Shown: positions 1 to 9,526, counted from the stretch's first letter. The stretch: DNA of 64,000 nt from RPQJ01 sp963706755 (GCA_963706755.1 CAVPNH010000019.1:1-64000); one strand, 5' to 3'. A program made the numbers and translations. The notes: generated by a model from the letters alone, not told the origin.

Positions 1-1501
1 CGCTGCCGGGCTTCTGTCGTGGCGGGAACTCCTTGAAGCTCTGCAACCACTGCGAGACATAGAAGGCGGAGGGCGCGATCAAGAACATGCGTTCGGCATA
101 CCACCGGTTGTAGCCGAACCCTTCGTATTCGGCGCGCTCGAACGGGTCGCTCCGAAGGTTGGCAAGCATGGGGGCCCGCAGCTCCTCGAAGGGCTGCTGC
201 CAGACTTCCATGCCATGGGCGTTCTGCTTCAGGAAGGTGATCTTCCAGTTCTGGTAGCGAAGCGCCGCCACGCTGCCGTCGTCGGTCCAGTAGAGGAACT
301 CCTTCCGCGGCCACGGCGCCTCTCCCTTGAGCGCGGGCAGCAGGTTGTAACCGTCGAGGTGGACCTTGTAGGTCATGCCGCCGGCCTGTCGGCCGGTGAG
401 CAGGTCCTGCTTGACGGTCGTGTCGCCCACGGCCGCCAGGAGCGTAGGTAGCATGTCCTCGTGCGACCCGATGTCGTTAACGACGGTGCCGGGCTTGATC
501 ACGCCGGGCCAGCGGATCAGGGTCGGAACCCGGTAGCCGCCTTCCCACTGCGTGTTCTTCTCGCCGCGGAACATGGTGGTGCCGCCGTCGGGCCAGCTCA
601 TTGCTTCGGCACCGTTGTCGGTGGAGTACATAACGATCGTGTTCTGGTCGAGGCCCAGTTCCTTCAGCTTCGCGAGCAGCTGGCCGACGTGGGCGTCGTG
701 CTCGACCATGCCGTCGGCATAGATGCCGAGGCCGGTCTTGCCCTCCGACGACGGCTTCAGGTGCGTGAAGATGTGCATGCGGGTGGAGTTCCACCAGATG
801 AAGAATGGCTTGTTTGCCTTCTTCGCCTCCCCCATGAACTCCAGCGTCCGCGCGGTGATCTCGTCGTCCACCGTTTCCATGCGCTTCCTGGTCAGCGGAC
901 CGGTATCCGTGATGCGGCCGTCGGCGTAGCTGTGGATGACGCCACGCGGGCCAAACCGCTTCTTGAAGTCGGGAAACTCCGGGGGCTTCGGGTAATCCGG
1001 ATTCTCAGGCTCTTCTTCCGCATTCAGGTGGTAGAGGTTGCCGAAGAACTCATCGAAGCCGTGGGCCGTGGGCAGCATCTCGTCGCGGTCGCCGAGGTGA
1101 TTCTTGCCGAACTGGCCGGTCACGTAGCCCTGTGCCTTGAGCAGCGTCGCGATCGTGGGGTCTTCCTTCTTCATGCCCTCCGGTGCACCCGGCAGGCCGA
1201 CCTTCGTGAGGCCGGTGCGGATCGGGGACTGCCCGGTGATGAAGGCCGCGCGACCGGCGGTGCAGCTCTGCTGGCCGTACCAGTCGGTGAACATCGCGCC
1301 TTCCCGCGCGATGCTGTCGATGTTCGGCGTCCTGTAGCCCATCACGCCCTGGTTGTAGGCACTGATGTTGAAGCCGCCGATGTCGTCACCCCAGATCACA
1401 AGGATGTTGGGCTTGCGGGCCTCGGCCTGCGCACCGCCGCCGAGGGTCGTGAGCGCCGCGATAGCAGCCGCCCGCAGTAAAACGCTGGTGAATCTGTTCA
1501 T
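1..1501 (-). CDS. Arylsulfatase (sulfatase family), 3' end cut by window edge
   Basis: This gene reads leftwards and runs off the window, leaving about 500 residues visible. A Sec-type signal peptide (about residues 1-26) precedes the sulfatase opening PNILVIWGDD, whose paired aspartates bind metal. The sequence SCTAGRAAF carries Cys80 in the C-x-A-x-R motif that formylglycine-generating enzyme converts to the catalytic formylglycine. Later STDNGAE is the second metal-binding region. The protein therefore probably hydrolyses sulfate esters in the periplasm. The ATG at 1501 is preceded by a purine-rich GGGTGGGAAAA. The substrate cannot be read from the sequence. The upstream gene is a divergent carboxylesterase. 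Confidence 0.9.
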   Translation of the reverse strand, partial: MNRFTSVLLRAAAIAALTTLGGGAQAEARKPNILVIWGDDIGGFNISAYNQGVMGYRTPNIDSIAREGAMFTDWYGQQSCTAGRAAFITGQSPIRTGLTKVGLPGAPEGMKKEDPTIATLLKAQGYVTGQFGKNHLGDRDEMLPTAHGFDEFFGNLYHLNAEEEPENPDYPKPPEFPDFKKRFGPRGVIHSYADGRITDTGPLTRKRMETVDDEITARTLEFMGEAKKANKPFFIWWNSTRMHIFTHLKPSSEGKTGLGIYADGMVEHDAHVGQLLAKLKELGLDQNTIVMYSTDNGAEAMSWPDGGTTMFRGEKNTQWEGGYRVPTLIRWPGVIKPGTVVNDIGSHEDMLPTLLAAVGDTTVKQDLLTGRQAGGMTYKVHLDGYNLLPALKGEAPWPRKEFLYWTDDGSVAALRYQNWKITFLKQNAHGMEVWQQPFEELRAPMLANLRSDPFERAEYEGFGYNRWYAERMFLIAPSAFYVSQWLQSFKEFPPRQKPGS

Positions 1502-1638
1502 TTTTCCCACCCCTGTTGTCTCGCCATTCGACGCCCGCCGTGATCTACGGCCGACCAGGACTGCGGTCCATCGTCAGTACGGCCCATCGCTCGTGGCGGT
1601 GCTACTGTAGCCTGTCCGTGTAGCATCCGGGAGCACTC

Positions 1639-3240
1639 ATGCGAGCCTCCGCCATGCTGGCCTCTACGCTGCTGATCGCCGCCTGCGGTGGAGGCGGAGG
1701 ATCGAGCGGCGGTGGATCCGGGCCGCCGCCCCCGCCGCCGGTGACTGGCGGCCTCGCAAGGACTTCCTGCGGCGACTACCAGGGCAATGACCGCGGCAGC
1801 ACCTGGTCTTTCCTCGGCATTCGCTTCGCCGCGGCGCCCATAGGTTCGAAACGGTGGCGCTCGCCCGAAGCGCCGCCCTGCCCCGTCGCCACGGTCGCAG
1901 CGAACGCCTACGCACCGGTTTGCCCGCAGCTCGATCGCGCGACAGGCGCGCCGAAAGGAGACGAGGACTGCCTGTCGGTCAACGTGTTCACGCCGAAGGC
2001 AAGCTTCCCGGCGGGGCGCGCACCGGTGATGGTCTTCATCCACGGCGGCGGCAACGTCATCGGCTCGGCCCGAGAGGAAATCGATGCCGACCGCGTGTTG
2101 TATGACGGCGCGTCGCTCGCCGACGCCACGGGCAATGTCGTCGTCACCCTGCAGTACCGCCTCGGTCCGCTCGGATGGCTCGTACACCCGAGCCTCGACG
2201 CAGAGGCCCCGGATGCGCGCTCCGGCAATTACGGGCTCGAGGACCTGATCGCCGCGCTCACGTGGGTGCAGCGCGACATCGGGGCGTTCGGCGGTAACAA
2301 GGACCGCGTGATGATCTTCGGCGAATCCGCCGGGGGCCTGAATGTGTGTGCGCTCATTGCCTCGCCGGGCGCGGCCGGGCTCTTCAAGGCGGGGCTTATC
2401 GAGAGCGGGGGCTGCGTTGCGGACTCCCGCTCGACGGCGCTTGCAACCGGTGCGAGCCTAGCCGGGAACGCCGGCTGCAGCGGCGCGGCGGATGTTGCCG
2501 CGTGCCTGCGCGCGAAGACGCCCGCGGAGTTGCTCGCCGCGCTGCCACCGGTCGTCACTGTCTCTGGCGGACAGCCGCCCTACCAGCCGTCCGTGGACGG
2601 GTCGGTGCTGCCGGACGTCCCGCTCGAGGTCATCCGCAGCGGGCAACACAACCGCGTCCCCGTCGTCATCGGTGCGAACGCCGACGAAACCGGCCAGGAA
2701 GTACCGCTCACGTTCTCGGACGCGGACTACCAGGCGTTCCTCGCGAGCGCGATCGTGGATCCCGTCGTGCGCGCCCAGGTCGCGGCCATCTATTCGTCCG
2801 CGGCCTTCGGCTCATCGCGCAAGGCCTATGTCGCGCTCACCTCCGACGTGAAGTTCATCTGCCCGTCGCGGACGATTGCGCGTGCGTTGACGGCGACACA
2901 GCCCGAACCTGTCTACCGATATTTCTTCACCGAGGTGCCGGATGCCCCGGGCACCATCCCATACGGTGCCTTTCACGGGCTCGAGCTGCTGTTCGTGTTC
3001 GGCGTGCTGGACGTGCGCGGTTACACACCGACGGCCGCAGAGAGAGCGCTCTCCACTGCAATTCAGCGCTACTGGGGAAGCTTCGCGGCGACGGGCGAAC
3101 CCGTCGCGGCCGCCGAGGCAGCGTGGACCCTCTACGACTCGGCCCGGGACAATCACCTCGTGCTCGAGTCCGGTGCCCTGCGGATCGCCGACGGCGTCAA
3201 CACGGCGCGCTGCGATTTCTGGGCGACGCTCGGCCTCTAA
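1639..3240 (+). CDS. Type-B carboxylesterase lipoprotein
   Basis: The 533-residue product starts with a lipoprotein signal (lipobox LIAAC, about residues 12-16), followed by a Gly/Ser/Pro-rich linker of about 20 residues. The rest is a carboxylesterase type B alpha/beta hydrolase. It has the oxyanion-hole region FIHGGG, the nucleophile elbow GESAGG with Ser230, and a likely catalytic His446 in AFHGLEL. It should hydrolyse carboxylic esters and is probably anchored in the envelope. The start has GGGAG seven bases upstream. The family is clear but the natural substrate is unknown. It diverges from the arylsulfatase and converges on gyrB. Confidence 0.88.
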   Translation: MRASAMLASTLLIAACGGGGGSSGGGSGPPPPPPVTGGLARTSCGDYQGNDRGSTWSFLGIRFAAAPIGSKRWRSPEAPPCPVATVAANAYAPVCPQLDRATGAPKGDEDCLSVNVFTPKASFPAGRAPVMVFIHGGGNVIGSAREEIDADRVLYDGASLADATGNVVVTLQYRLGPLGWLVHPSLDAEAPDARSGNYGLEDLIAALTWVQRDIGAFGGNKDRVMIFGESAGGLNVCALIASPGAAGLFKAGLIESGGCVADSRSTALATGASLAGNAGCSGAADVAACLRAKTPAELLAALPPVVTVSGGQPPYQPSVDGSVLPDVPLEVIRSGQHNRVPVVIGANADETGQEVPLTFSDADYQAFLASAIVDPVVRAQVAAIYSSAAFGSSRKAYVALTSDVKFICPSRTIARALTATQPEPVYRYFFTEVPDAPGTIPYGAFHGLELLFVFGVLDVRGYTPTAAERALSTAIQRYWGSFAATGEPVAAAEAAWTLYDSARDNHLVLESGALRIADGVNTARCDFWATLGL

Positions 3241-3273
3241 GTCGCTCCCGCTGCGGCCGGAGCGGATCGAGGT

Positions 3274-5682
3274 TCAAACGTCGATGTTCGTCGCGTAGAG
3301 CGCGTTCCGCTCGATGAACTCGCGGCGCGGCTCGACCTGGTCGCCCATGAGCGTCGAGAAAATGTCGTCCGCGCCGAGCGCGTCCTCGATCCTCACCTGT
3401 ACCAGGCGTCGCGTCTCCGGATTGATCGTCGTGTCCCAGAGCTGCTCCGGGTTCATCTCACCCAGGCCCTTGTAGCGCTGGATGGACTGACCCTTGCGCG
3501 CCTGTTCCAGCATCCACAGCATCGCCTCGCGGAAGTTCGACACTTCGTGCATTGCCTCGCCCTTGCGGATCGACGCCCCAGGACTGAAGAGCCCCGACAG
3601 CGTGCGCGACATTTCCGCGATGCGGCGATACTCGATCGAGCCGAAGAACTCGCGGTGCAGGTGCTTGTCCACCGTCACGCTGTGCTCGCTGCGGCTCACC
3701 AGCAGGTGCGGCGGCGTGCCCGTCTGCAGCGTGACGGTGTAGCGCCGGCCGGCGGGCTGCCCGGCGTTCAGCGCCAGCTCGAGCTGCGCGCCCCAGGTCG
3801 TGAGCTTGCCGGCGTCCTCGCGGTCCGCGACCGTGAGTTCCGGCAGCTGCAGCATCTGCTCGAGCACGTGCATGTCGTGACGCCGCGGCGAGCGCCGCGC
3901 CGCCGCCTGGAATTCCATGTATCGCCGCGCGAGCGTCTCGAGCGCGCTCGCGGGCATTGCGTCAGCACCCGCGCTCACGCGCAGCTCGGCGTCTTCGAGC
4001 GCCGAGCGCAGCAGCATCTGGTTCAGTTCGAAATCGTCCTTCACGTAGGTTTCGGACTTGCCCTTCTTCACCTTGTAGAGCGGCGGCTGCGCGATGTAGA
4101 TGTGCCCGCGCTCGATCAGCAGCGGAATCTGGCGGTAGAAGAACGTCAGCAGCAGCGTGCGGATGTGCGAGCCGTCCACGTCCGCGTCGGTCATGATGAT
4201 GATGCGGTGGTAGCGCAGCTTCGCAATGTCGAAGTCGTCCTTGCCGATACCGCAGCCGAGGGCGGTGATGAGCGTTCCCACCTCGGCGGACGCCAGCATC
4301 TTGTCGAAGCGCGCGCGCTCGACGTTCAGGATCTTGCCCTTGAGCGGAAGGATCGCCTGCGTGCGGCGGTCACGCCCCTGCTTCGCGGAGCCGCCTGCCG
4401 AATCGCCCTCGACGATGAAGAGCTCGGAGAGCGCAGGATCCTTCTCCTGGCAGTCTGCGAGCTTCCCAGGCAGGCCCGCGATGTCGAGGGCACCCTTGCG
4501 GCGGGTGAGCTCACGCGCCCTGCGTGCGGCCTCACGGGCGCGGGCGGCGTCGATGATCTTGTTGACGATGCCTTTGGCCTGCGCCGGGTTCTCGAGCAGG
4601 AACTCGCCGAGCTTCTCGGCAACCAGGGACTCGACGACGCTCTTGACCTCGGACGAGACGAGCTTGTCCTTGGTCTGCGATGAAAACTTCGGGTCCGGCA
4701 GCTTCACGGACAGGACGGCCGTCAGGCCTTCGCGGGAATCGTCCCCGGTCGTGGGGACCTTGTCCTTCTTGTTCGCAAGTTCGCGCTCGATGTAATCGTT
4801 CAGGGTCCTGGTGAGCGCGCCACGGAAGCCGGCGAGGTGGGTGCCGCCGTCCTTCTGCGGGATATTGTTCGTGTAGCAGGACATCGTCTCTGCGTACGAA
4901 TCGTTCCACTGGAGAGCAAGTTCGACGACGATGCCGTCACGTTCGCCGCGGAACCAGAAAATACTCTCGTGGATCGCGGTACGGCTTCGGTTCAGGTAGC
5001 GGATGAATTCGCGGATACCGCCTTCGTGGTGGAAATGCTCACGGCGGTCATCGCGTTCGTCGACCAGATCGACGCGGACCCCGGAATTCAGGAATGACAG
5101 CTCACGAAGCCGCTTCTGCAGGATCTCGAACTTGAAGTCGATGTTGCTGAAGATCGTGTCGCTGGGCTTGAAGCGAATCGTCGTGCCCCGCTTGTCGCTG
5201 GGGCCGAACTCGGCCAGCGGAGATACCGGCTCGCCGAGGCGGTACTCCTGGCGGTACTCCTTGCCGTCCCGGTAAATCGTCAACAGCAGGGTTTCGGACA
5301 GGGCATTCACGACCGAGACGCCGACGCCGTGCAGGCCGCCGGAAACCTTGTACGAGGAGTCGTCGAACTTGCCGCCCGAGTGCAGCACGGTGAGGATGAC
5401 CTCCGCTGCCGAGCGGCCCTCCTCCTCGTGGATATCCACAGGAATTCCACGGCCGTTGTCCGTGACGGTGACGGACTGGTCTTCGTGGATGGTGACGGTG
5501 ACGTCCGTGCAATGGCCGGCCAGGGCCTCGTCGATCGAGTTGTCGACGACCTCGAAAACCATGTGGTGCAGCCCGGTCCCGTCATCGGTGTCACCGATGT
5601 ACATTCCGGGGCGTTTTCGGACGGCGTCGAGACCCTTTAAGACCTTGATTTTACTGGAGTCGTAAACGTCGGCGCCGCTCAT
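3274..5682 (-). CDS. gyrB: DNA gyrase subunit B
   Basis: GyrB is the ATPase subunit of DNA gyrase, which introduces negative supercoils with GyrA. The 802-residue product has the GHKL ATPase fold with the EVVDNSIDEA motif near residues 44-53, where Glu44 is the expected general base. DNGRGIP follows near 75-81. The Toprim motif EGDSAGG lies near residue 425 and the C-terminal YKGLGEMNPEQLW near 737. Length matches the usual 800-residue proteobacterial form. It is the last gene of the minus-strand dnaA-dnaN-recF-gyrB run, 28 bases after recF. Confidence 0.98.
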   Translation of the reverse strand: MSGADVYDSSKIKVLKGLDAVRKRPGMYIGDTDDGTGLHHMVFEVVDNSIDEALAGHCTDVTVTIHEDQSVTVTDNGRGIPVDIHEEEGRSAAEVILTVLHSGGKFDDSSYKVSGGLHGVGVSVVNALSETLLLTIYRDGKEYRQEYRLGEPVSPLAEFGPSDKRGTTIRFKPSDTIFSNIDFKFEILQKRLRELSFLNSGVRVDLVDERDDRREHFHHEGGIREFIRYLNRSRTAIHESIFWFRGERDGIVVELALQWNDSYAETMSCYTNNIPQKDGGTHLAGFRGALTRTLNDYIERELANKKDKVPTTGDDSREGLTAVLSVKLPDPKFSSQTKDKLVSSEVKSVVESLVAEKLGEFLLENPAQAKGIVNKIIDAARAREAARRARELTRRKGALDIAGLPGKLADCQEKDPALSELFIVEGDSAGGSAKQGRDRRTQAILPLKGKILNVERARFDKMLASAEVGTLITALGCGIGKDDFDIAKLRYHRIIIMTDADVDGSHIRTLLLTFFYRQIPLLIERGHIYIAQPPLYKVKKGKSETYVKDDFELNQMLLRSALEDAELRVSAGADAMPASALETLARRYMEFQAAARRSPRRHDMHVLEQMLQLPELTVADREDAGKLTTWGAQLELALNAGQPAGRRYTVTLQTGTPPHLLVSRSEHSVTVDKHLHREFFGSIEYRRIAEMSRTLSGLFSPGASIRKGEAMHEVSNFREAMLWMLEQARKGQSIQRYKGLGEMNPEQLWDTTINPETRRLVQVRIEDALGADDIFSTLMGDQVEPRREFIERNALYATNIDV

Positions 5683-5710
5683 GGGATACCTGGCGTGGGA
5701 GGACGCGGGA

Positions 5711-6784
5711 TTATATCAGACGGCTGACTGCGCCGTGTTCCACGTGGAACCTTCGCCCTGCCGGCAGGCTCGCCAGGACCGGGTTTTTCGGATCCAGGGC
5801 GGTGATGAAGAGCTGCGCGGGCAGGCCCAGAACCTCCTTGAGCAGCCGTTCCAGGTTCGCGCCGTCGAGCTCCGCCGCAGGATCATCCACAAGCAGGGCT
5901 GCCACGCTGGAGCCCTGCGCGGCATCGTTCTCGAGCTGCCCCAGCAGCATCGCAGCGGCCAGCAGTTTCTGCTGCCCGCGCGACACGCGATCCCGGGCCG
6001 GCTGCCCGGAAATTCGCACTGACAGGTCCGCCCGGTGGGGCCCGACGTGGGTCAGGCCACGCTCCCGATCCCGCGCGAGGGAATGCTGCAAAGCCTGGGC
6101 CAGACGACGCTCAACCGACCAGCCCTGGTGAAGGCTGATCTCGATTTCCGCATCCAGCAGCCGGCGACCCGCAGCCTGCACGGCCAGCTGCAGCCCCGTA
6201 ACATACCGCCGGCGGTGACCCGCGACCTCCTCCCCGGCTTCGAGGAGCTCAGGATCCCACGCGCGAACCAGGGCTTCCGATTGGCCCGCCCTCAAGCTGG
6301 CATTGCGTTGCCGGAGCGCGCGCTGGTATCGGCGCCAGTGCCCCACGAAATCTGGTTCCACGTGGAACACACCCCAGTCCAGGTATCGGCGCCGTTCCTG
6401 TGGGCCGCCGTCTACCAGGCGGTGGACCTCCGGATCGATTGCCTGCACGGGCAGCCGGGTCGCCAGCTCGGCAAGCCCGCTCACCGGTCGGCTGGCGAAC
6501 CGGGCCTCGATCCCGTCCGCCCCGAATCGCATGCCGAGCGGCTGCGAAACACCGTTCTGAGGCGTCCTGCCAACAAGGCTGAACTGCGCGGCGCCCGTCC
6601 GGATGAGCGCTTCATTACGGGTTGACCGAAACGAACGCCCACGGCCCAGAAAGAAAATCGCCTCGAGCAAGCTTGTCTTGCCCGAGGCGTTTTCGCCCGT
6701 GATCAGGTTACAGCGGCGGTCGAACTCCAGATCCGCCCGCTCGACGCACCGGAAGTCCTCGATTGAGAGCCTCTCGAGGCTCAT
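5711..6784 (-). CDS. recF: DNA replication and repair protein RecF
   Basis: RecF is an SMC-like ABC ATPase that helps RecO and RecR load RecA at single-strand gaps. The 357-residue product has Walker A GENASGKTS at residues 30-38, the ABC signature SRGQQKLLA in the C-terminal half, and Walker B LLVDDPAAELD. It lies 30 bases after dnaN. Its coding sequence contains two 14-bp GTTCCACGTGGAAC palindromes, each read through the codons for Phe-His-Val-Glu, which look like ParB binding sites (see separate entries). Confidence 0.97.
   Translation of the reverse strand: MSLERLSIEDFRCVERADLEFDRRCNLITGENASGKTSLLEAIFFLGRGRSFRSTRNEALIRTGAAQFSLVGRTPQNGVSQPLGMRFGADGIEARFASRPVSGLAELATRLPVQAIDPEVHRLVDGGPQERRRYLDWGVFHVEPDFVGHWRRYQRALRQRNASLRAGQSEALVRAWDPELLEAGEEVAGHRRRYVTGLQLAVQAAGRRLLDAEIEISLHQGWSVERRLAQALQHSLARDRERGLTHVGPHRADLSVRISGQPARDRVSRGQQKLLAAAMLLGQLENDAAQGSSVAALLVDDPAAELDGANLERLLKEVLGLPAQLFITALDPKNPVLASLPAGRRFHVEHGAVSRLI
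5736..5751. promoter_or_regulatory. parS: parS-like ParB binding site 1 (within recF)
   Basis: TGTTCCACGTGGAACC contains the 14-bp perfect palindrome GTTCCACGTGGAAC and matches the chromosomal parS pattern known from pseudomonads and other bacteria (TGTTNCACGTGNAACA with an end variant). It lies near the 3' end of recF, about 2.3 kb from the oriC candidate. ParA and ParB are both encoded in this window. ParB binding is inferred. Confidence 0.85.
6354..6369. promoter_or_regulatory. parS: parS-like ParB binding site 2 (within recF)
   Basis: GGTTCCACGTGGAACA carries the same 14-bp core GTTCCACGTGGAAC as site 1, 618 bp away and also inside recF. Two copies of a 14-bp palindrome in one gene beside the origin make chance unlikely, and the location fits parS clustering near oriC. 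Confidence 0.85.
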
Positions 6785-6814
6785 CGAGTCGCGGTCATTC
6801 GCTGGCCACCGCGA

Positions 6815-7915
6815 TCAGAGGCGCATCGGCATGACGACGAAGCGCGCGCCCACATCGGCGTTGGAACGGATCAGGCAGCTGCTGTTCCCGTCGGTCAGGC
6901 CAACCTCGACCTCCGGCCCGTCGATGGCCGCCAACGCGTCAAGCAGATAATTGACGTTGAATCCGATGTCGAGCTCAGCGCCGTCGTAGACGACCTCGAG
7001 CTGTTCTTCCGCTTCTTCCTGCTCGGGATTATGCGACTGGATGACCAGCGTGTTCGCCTTCACCGCGAACCGGATGCCGCGATACTTTTCGTTCGAGAGG
7101 ATGGCTGCCCGCTGCAGCGCCTGGCGCAGTTCCTCGCGTCCGGCCGTAACGATGAATCCTGGGTTGTTTGGAATTACCCGCCCGTATTCCGGGAATCGTC
7201 CATCGATCAGCTTTGAAGTAAAGCGAATGTCGCCGATCTGAACTCGAATGTGATTACTACCGATGCCAAGTTCCAGAATCTGGTCCTCGGCGGCAAGGAT
7301 CCGCTGCAATTCCAGCACGCCCTTGCGCGGTACGATCACCTGCTGGCCTGATTTCGAGGCTTCCGAGAGCTCAACCTCGCACAATGCGAGACGATGGCCG
7401 TCAGTCGCTACCGATCGAAGCACTTTCGCCGACGTTTCAAGCAACATCCCGTTCAGGTAATACCGAACATCCTGCTGTGCCATCGAGAAATGCGTCTTGT
7501 CCAGCAGGCGCTTGAAGTCCTTCTGCGGCAGCTTGAGCGTCTGCTGCGCGTTGATCTCGTCGACCGTCGGAAACTCCGACGCCGGCAGCGTCGAGAGTGT
7601 GAAGCGGCTCTTGCGAGCACGGACCACCATTCGCTCGCCTTCGAGCGTGAGCGTGATCTCGACGCCTTCCGGCAATGCCCGGCAGATGTCGAGGAGCTTG
7701 CGCCCAGGCACCGTGACCTCGCCCGCCCGCTGCACGTCCACCTCCGAGCTCGCGACCAACTCGACTTCGAGATCAGTCGCCGTCACGGACAGCCGGCTGC
7801 CCTTCGCCGCCAGGAGGACGTTGGCCAGGATCGGCATGGTCTGCCGACGCTCGACCACGCCAATCACGGCATGCAGGGGCCCGAGGATCGCTTCTCGCTT
7901 CGCAATGATCTTCAT
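6815..7915 (-). CDS. dnaN: DNA polymerase III beta subunit (sliding clamp)
   Basis: The beta clamp encircles DNA and tethers polymerase III and other partners. The 366-residue product begins MKIIAKREAIL and ends with the conserved FVVMPMRL tail that forms part of the clamp-binding pocket. The reading frame extends 20 codons farther upstream, but that part comes from the AT-rich intergenic region and has no family resemblance. The ATG at 7915 gives the normal length and was chosen. It follows dnaA after a 213-bp gap and precedes recF by 30 bp. Confidence 0.97.
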   Translation of the reverse strand: MKIIAKREAILGPLHAVIGVVERRQTMPILANVLLAAKGSRLSVTATDLEVELVASSEVDVQRAGEVTVPGRKLLDICRALPEGVEITLTLEGERMVVRARKSRFTLSTLPASEFPTVDEINAQQTLKLPQKDFKRLLDKTHFSMAQQDVRYYLNGMLLETSAKVLRSVATDGHRLALCEVELSEASKSGQQVIVPRKGVLELQRILAAEDQILELGIGSNHIRVQIGDIRFTSKLIDGRFPEYGRVIPNNPGFIVTAGREELRQALQRAAILSNEKYRGIRFAVKANTLVIQSHNPEQEEAEEQLEVVYDGAELDIGFNVNYLLDALAAIDGPEVEVGLTDGNSSCLIRSNADVGARFVVMPMRL

Positions 7916-8128
7916 CGTGATGATTCCGGAATTAATTCTGTTATTTAATATCTCTATTACTACTGTTATTAGCACGCCCGCAAGCGGTGCAGAACCCTTC
8001 TTTCCTCAAGTACCACGGCGGCTTGCAGCAAGTACAAACCAGCCGACAACCCCCGCGCACCCTGTCGGCAGCCTGTGGAGGAATTGTGGAGCCTTTTCCA
8101 TGCACCGTTTCTCCACAGCTTGACCACA
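7916..8128. other. oriC: Candidate origin of replication (oriC), dnaA-dnaN intergenic region
   Basis: The gap holds a strongly AT-rich block (about 7921-7972) in an otherwise GC-rich region, suitable as an unwinding element. Next to it, at 7954-7971, six consecutive trinucleotides read on the minus strand as TAA TAA CAG TAG TAA TAG, resembling a DnaA-trio. Toward dnaA are degenerate DnaA boxes: TTCTCCACA at 8109-8117 (8 of 9), TGTGGAGGA at 8074-8082 (7 of 9), TTGACCACA at 8120-8128 (7 of 9) and a weaker TGTGGAGCC at 8085-8093. The location is a common oriC site. The boxes are imperfect and lie about 100 bp from the trio, so function is inferred. Confidence 0.6.
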
Positions 8129-9469
8129 TCACCCAGCGAGAGTTCTCAACAGGTTCTGATAATCCTCGTTCATGCGTGTCTGCGACGTGCGTAACTCCTT
8201 GATCACGCGACACGCGTGCAGCACCGTCGTGTGATCGCGCCCGCCGAATGCGTCGCCAATCTCCGGCAGGCTGTGATTGGTGAGCTCCTTCGCGAGCGCC
8301 ATTGCCACCTGGCGCGGACGCGTGATGGAACGGCTGCGGCGCTTCGAGAGCAGGTCGGCGACGCGGATCTTGAAGTACTCTGCGACCGTCTTCTGGATAT
8401 TCTCGATCGTGACCAGTCGCTCCTGCAGCGCGAGCAGGTCCTTCAGCGCTTCCTTGGCAAAATCCAGCGTAATCGGGCGGCCGGTGAACTGCGAATTCGC
8501 GATCACGCGCCGCAGCGCGCCCTCGAGCTCGCGAACGTTCGAGCGGATGCGCTTGGCGACGAAAAACGCTACTTCTTCCGGCAATTCCACGGATGCGGCC
8601 GAGGCCTTGCCCATCAGGATTGCCACGCAGGTCTCGAGTTCAGGCGGCTCGATCGCAACCGTGAGGCCCCAGCCGAATCGCGACTTGAGCCGCTCCTCCA
8701 GCCCGACGACTTCCTTCGGATAGCGGTCGCAGGTCAGGATGACCTGCTGCTGTCCCTCGAGCAGCGCGTTGAAGGTGTGGAAGAACTCTTCCTGCGATCG
8801 TTCCTTGCCCGCGAAGAACTGGATGTCGTCGATGAGCAGCGCGTCCAGTGAACGGTAGGCGGTCTTGAATTCGTTGATCGTGTTGTGCTGCAGCGCCCGC
8901 ACCATGTCGCCGACGAACCGCTCGGAGTGCACGTAGGAAATGCGTGCGTCCTTGTTGCGCGTGCGGATGTGGTTGCCGATCGCGTGCATGAGATGCGTCT
9001 TGCCGAGGCCGACGCCACCGTAGATGAACAGCGGGTTGTAGGCCCGGCCCGGGTTTTCCGCGACCTGCACCGCCGCCGCGCGAGCGAGCTGGTTGCTCTT
9101 GCCCTCGACGAAGTTGGCGAACGTGAACTCGGGATTCAGGCGGCCGCCAATCTGCGGCAGCGGCGTGGTGCGCGTCGGGCGCAGTTCCGGTCCCCTGGCC
9201 GGCGCCGGCTCGGCCTGCTCCGTGCGGCGCGAGCCCACCTCGACCAGGACTTCCGGGGACGGCGCGGGCACGAGCTCGTCCACGAGTTCCAGGATGCGCT
9301 GCGTGCAGTTCTGATTCACCCAGTCCACGACATACCGGTTCGGCGCGAGCAGCCGCAGGCGACCCCCGTCTTCCACCGCCTGCAGCGGGAGGATCCAGGT
9401 GTTGTAATGCTGGGCCGGGAGTTCCTCTTCGAGGCGGCGCAGGCACTGGTTCCAGAGAGTCGTTTCCAC
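8129..9469 (-). CDS. dnaA: Chromosomal replication initiator protein DnaA
   Basis: DnaA is the AAA+ initiator that binds DnaA boxes and opens oriC. The 446-residue product has the N-terminal helicase-loading domain (about 1-80), a variable linker, Walker A GGVGLGKTH at 151-159, Walker B LLIDDIQFF, and the C-terminal DNA-binding domain with GGRDHTTVLHA. Length is typical (E. coli 467). It diverges from rpmH, and a good DnaA box (9546-9554) lies upstream, suggesting autoregulation. Confidence 0.98.
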   Translation of the reverse strand: METTLWNQCLRRLEEELPAQHYNTWILPLQAVEDGGRLRLLAPNRYVVDWVNQNCTQRILELVDELVPAPSPEVLVEVGSRRTEQAEPAPARGPELRPTRTTPLPQIGGRLNPEFTFANFVEGKSNQLARAAAVQVAENPGRAYNPLFIYGGVGLGKTHLMHAIGNHIRTRNKDARISYVHSERFVGDMVRALQHNTINEFKTAYRSLDALLIDDIQFFAGKERSQEEFFHTFNALLEGQQQVILTCDRYPKEVVGLEERLKSRFGWGLTVAIEPPELETCVAILMGKASAASVELPEEVAFFVAKRIRSNVRELEGALRRVIANSQFTGRPITLDFAKEALKDLLALQERLVTIENIQKTVAEYFKIRVADLLSKRRSRSITRPRQVAMALAKELTNHSLPEIGDAFGGRDHTTVLHACRVIKELRTSQTRMNEDYQNLLRTLAG

Positions 9470-9526
9470 GACCGGCAGCCTCGAAAGTGACGGCGAAACA
9501 GCGGGCAGACGGGAAAGGGGCCGGAG

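Noticed and set aside
461..1480. A plus-strand open frame of 339 codons.
   Set aside because: It is antisense to the arylsulfatase, whose catalytic Cys motif and signal peptide are clear on the minus strand.
7916..7975. The dnaN frame extended 20 codons upstream to an ATG at 7975.
   Set aside because: The extension falls in the AT-rich oriC-like block and the resulting residues do not match the family; MKIIAKREAIL is the normal start.
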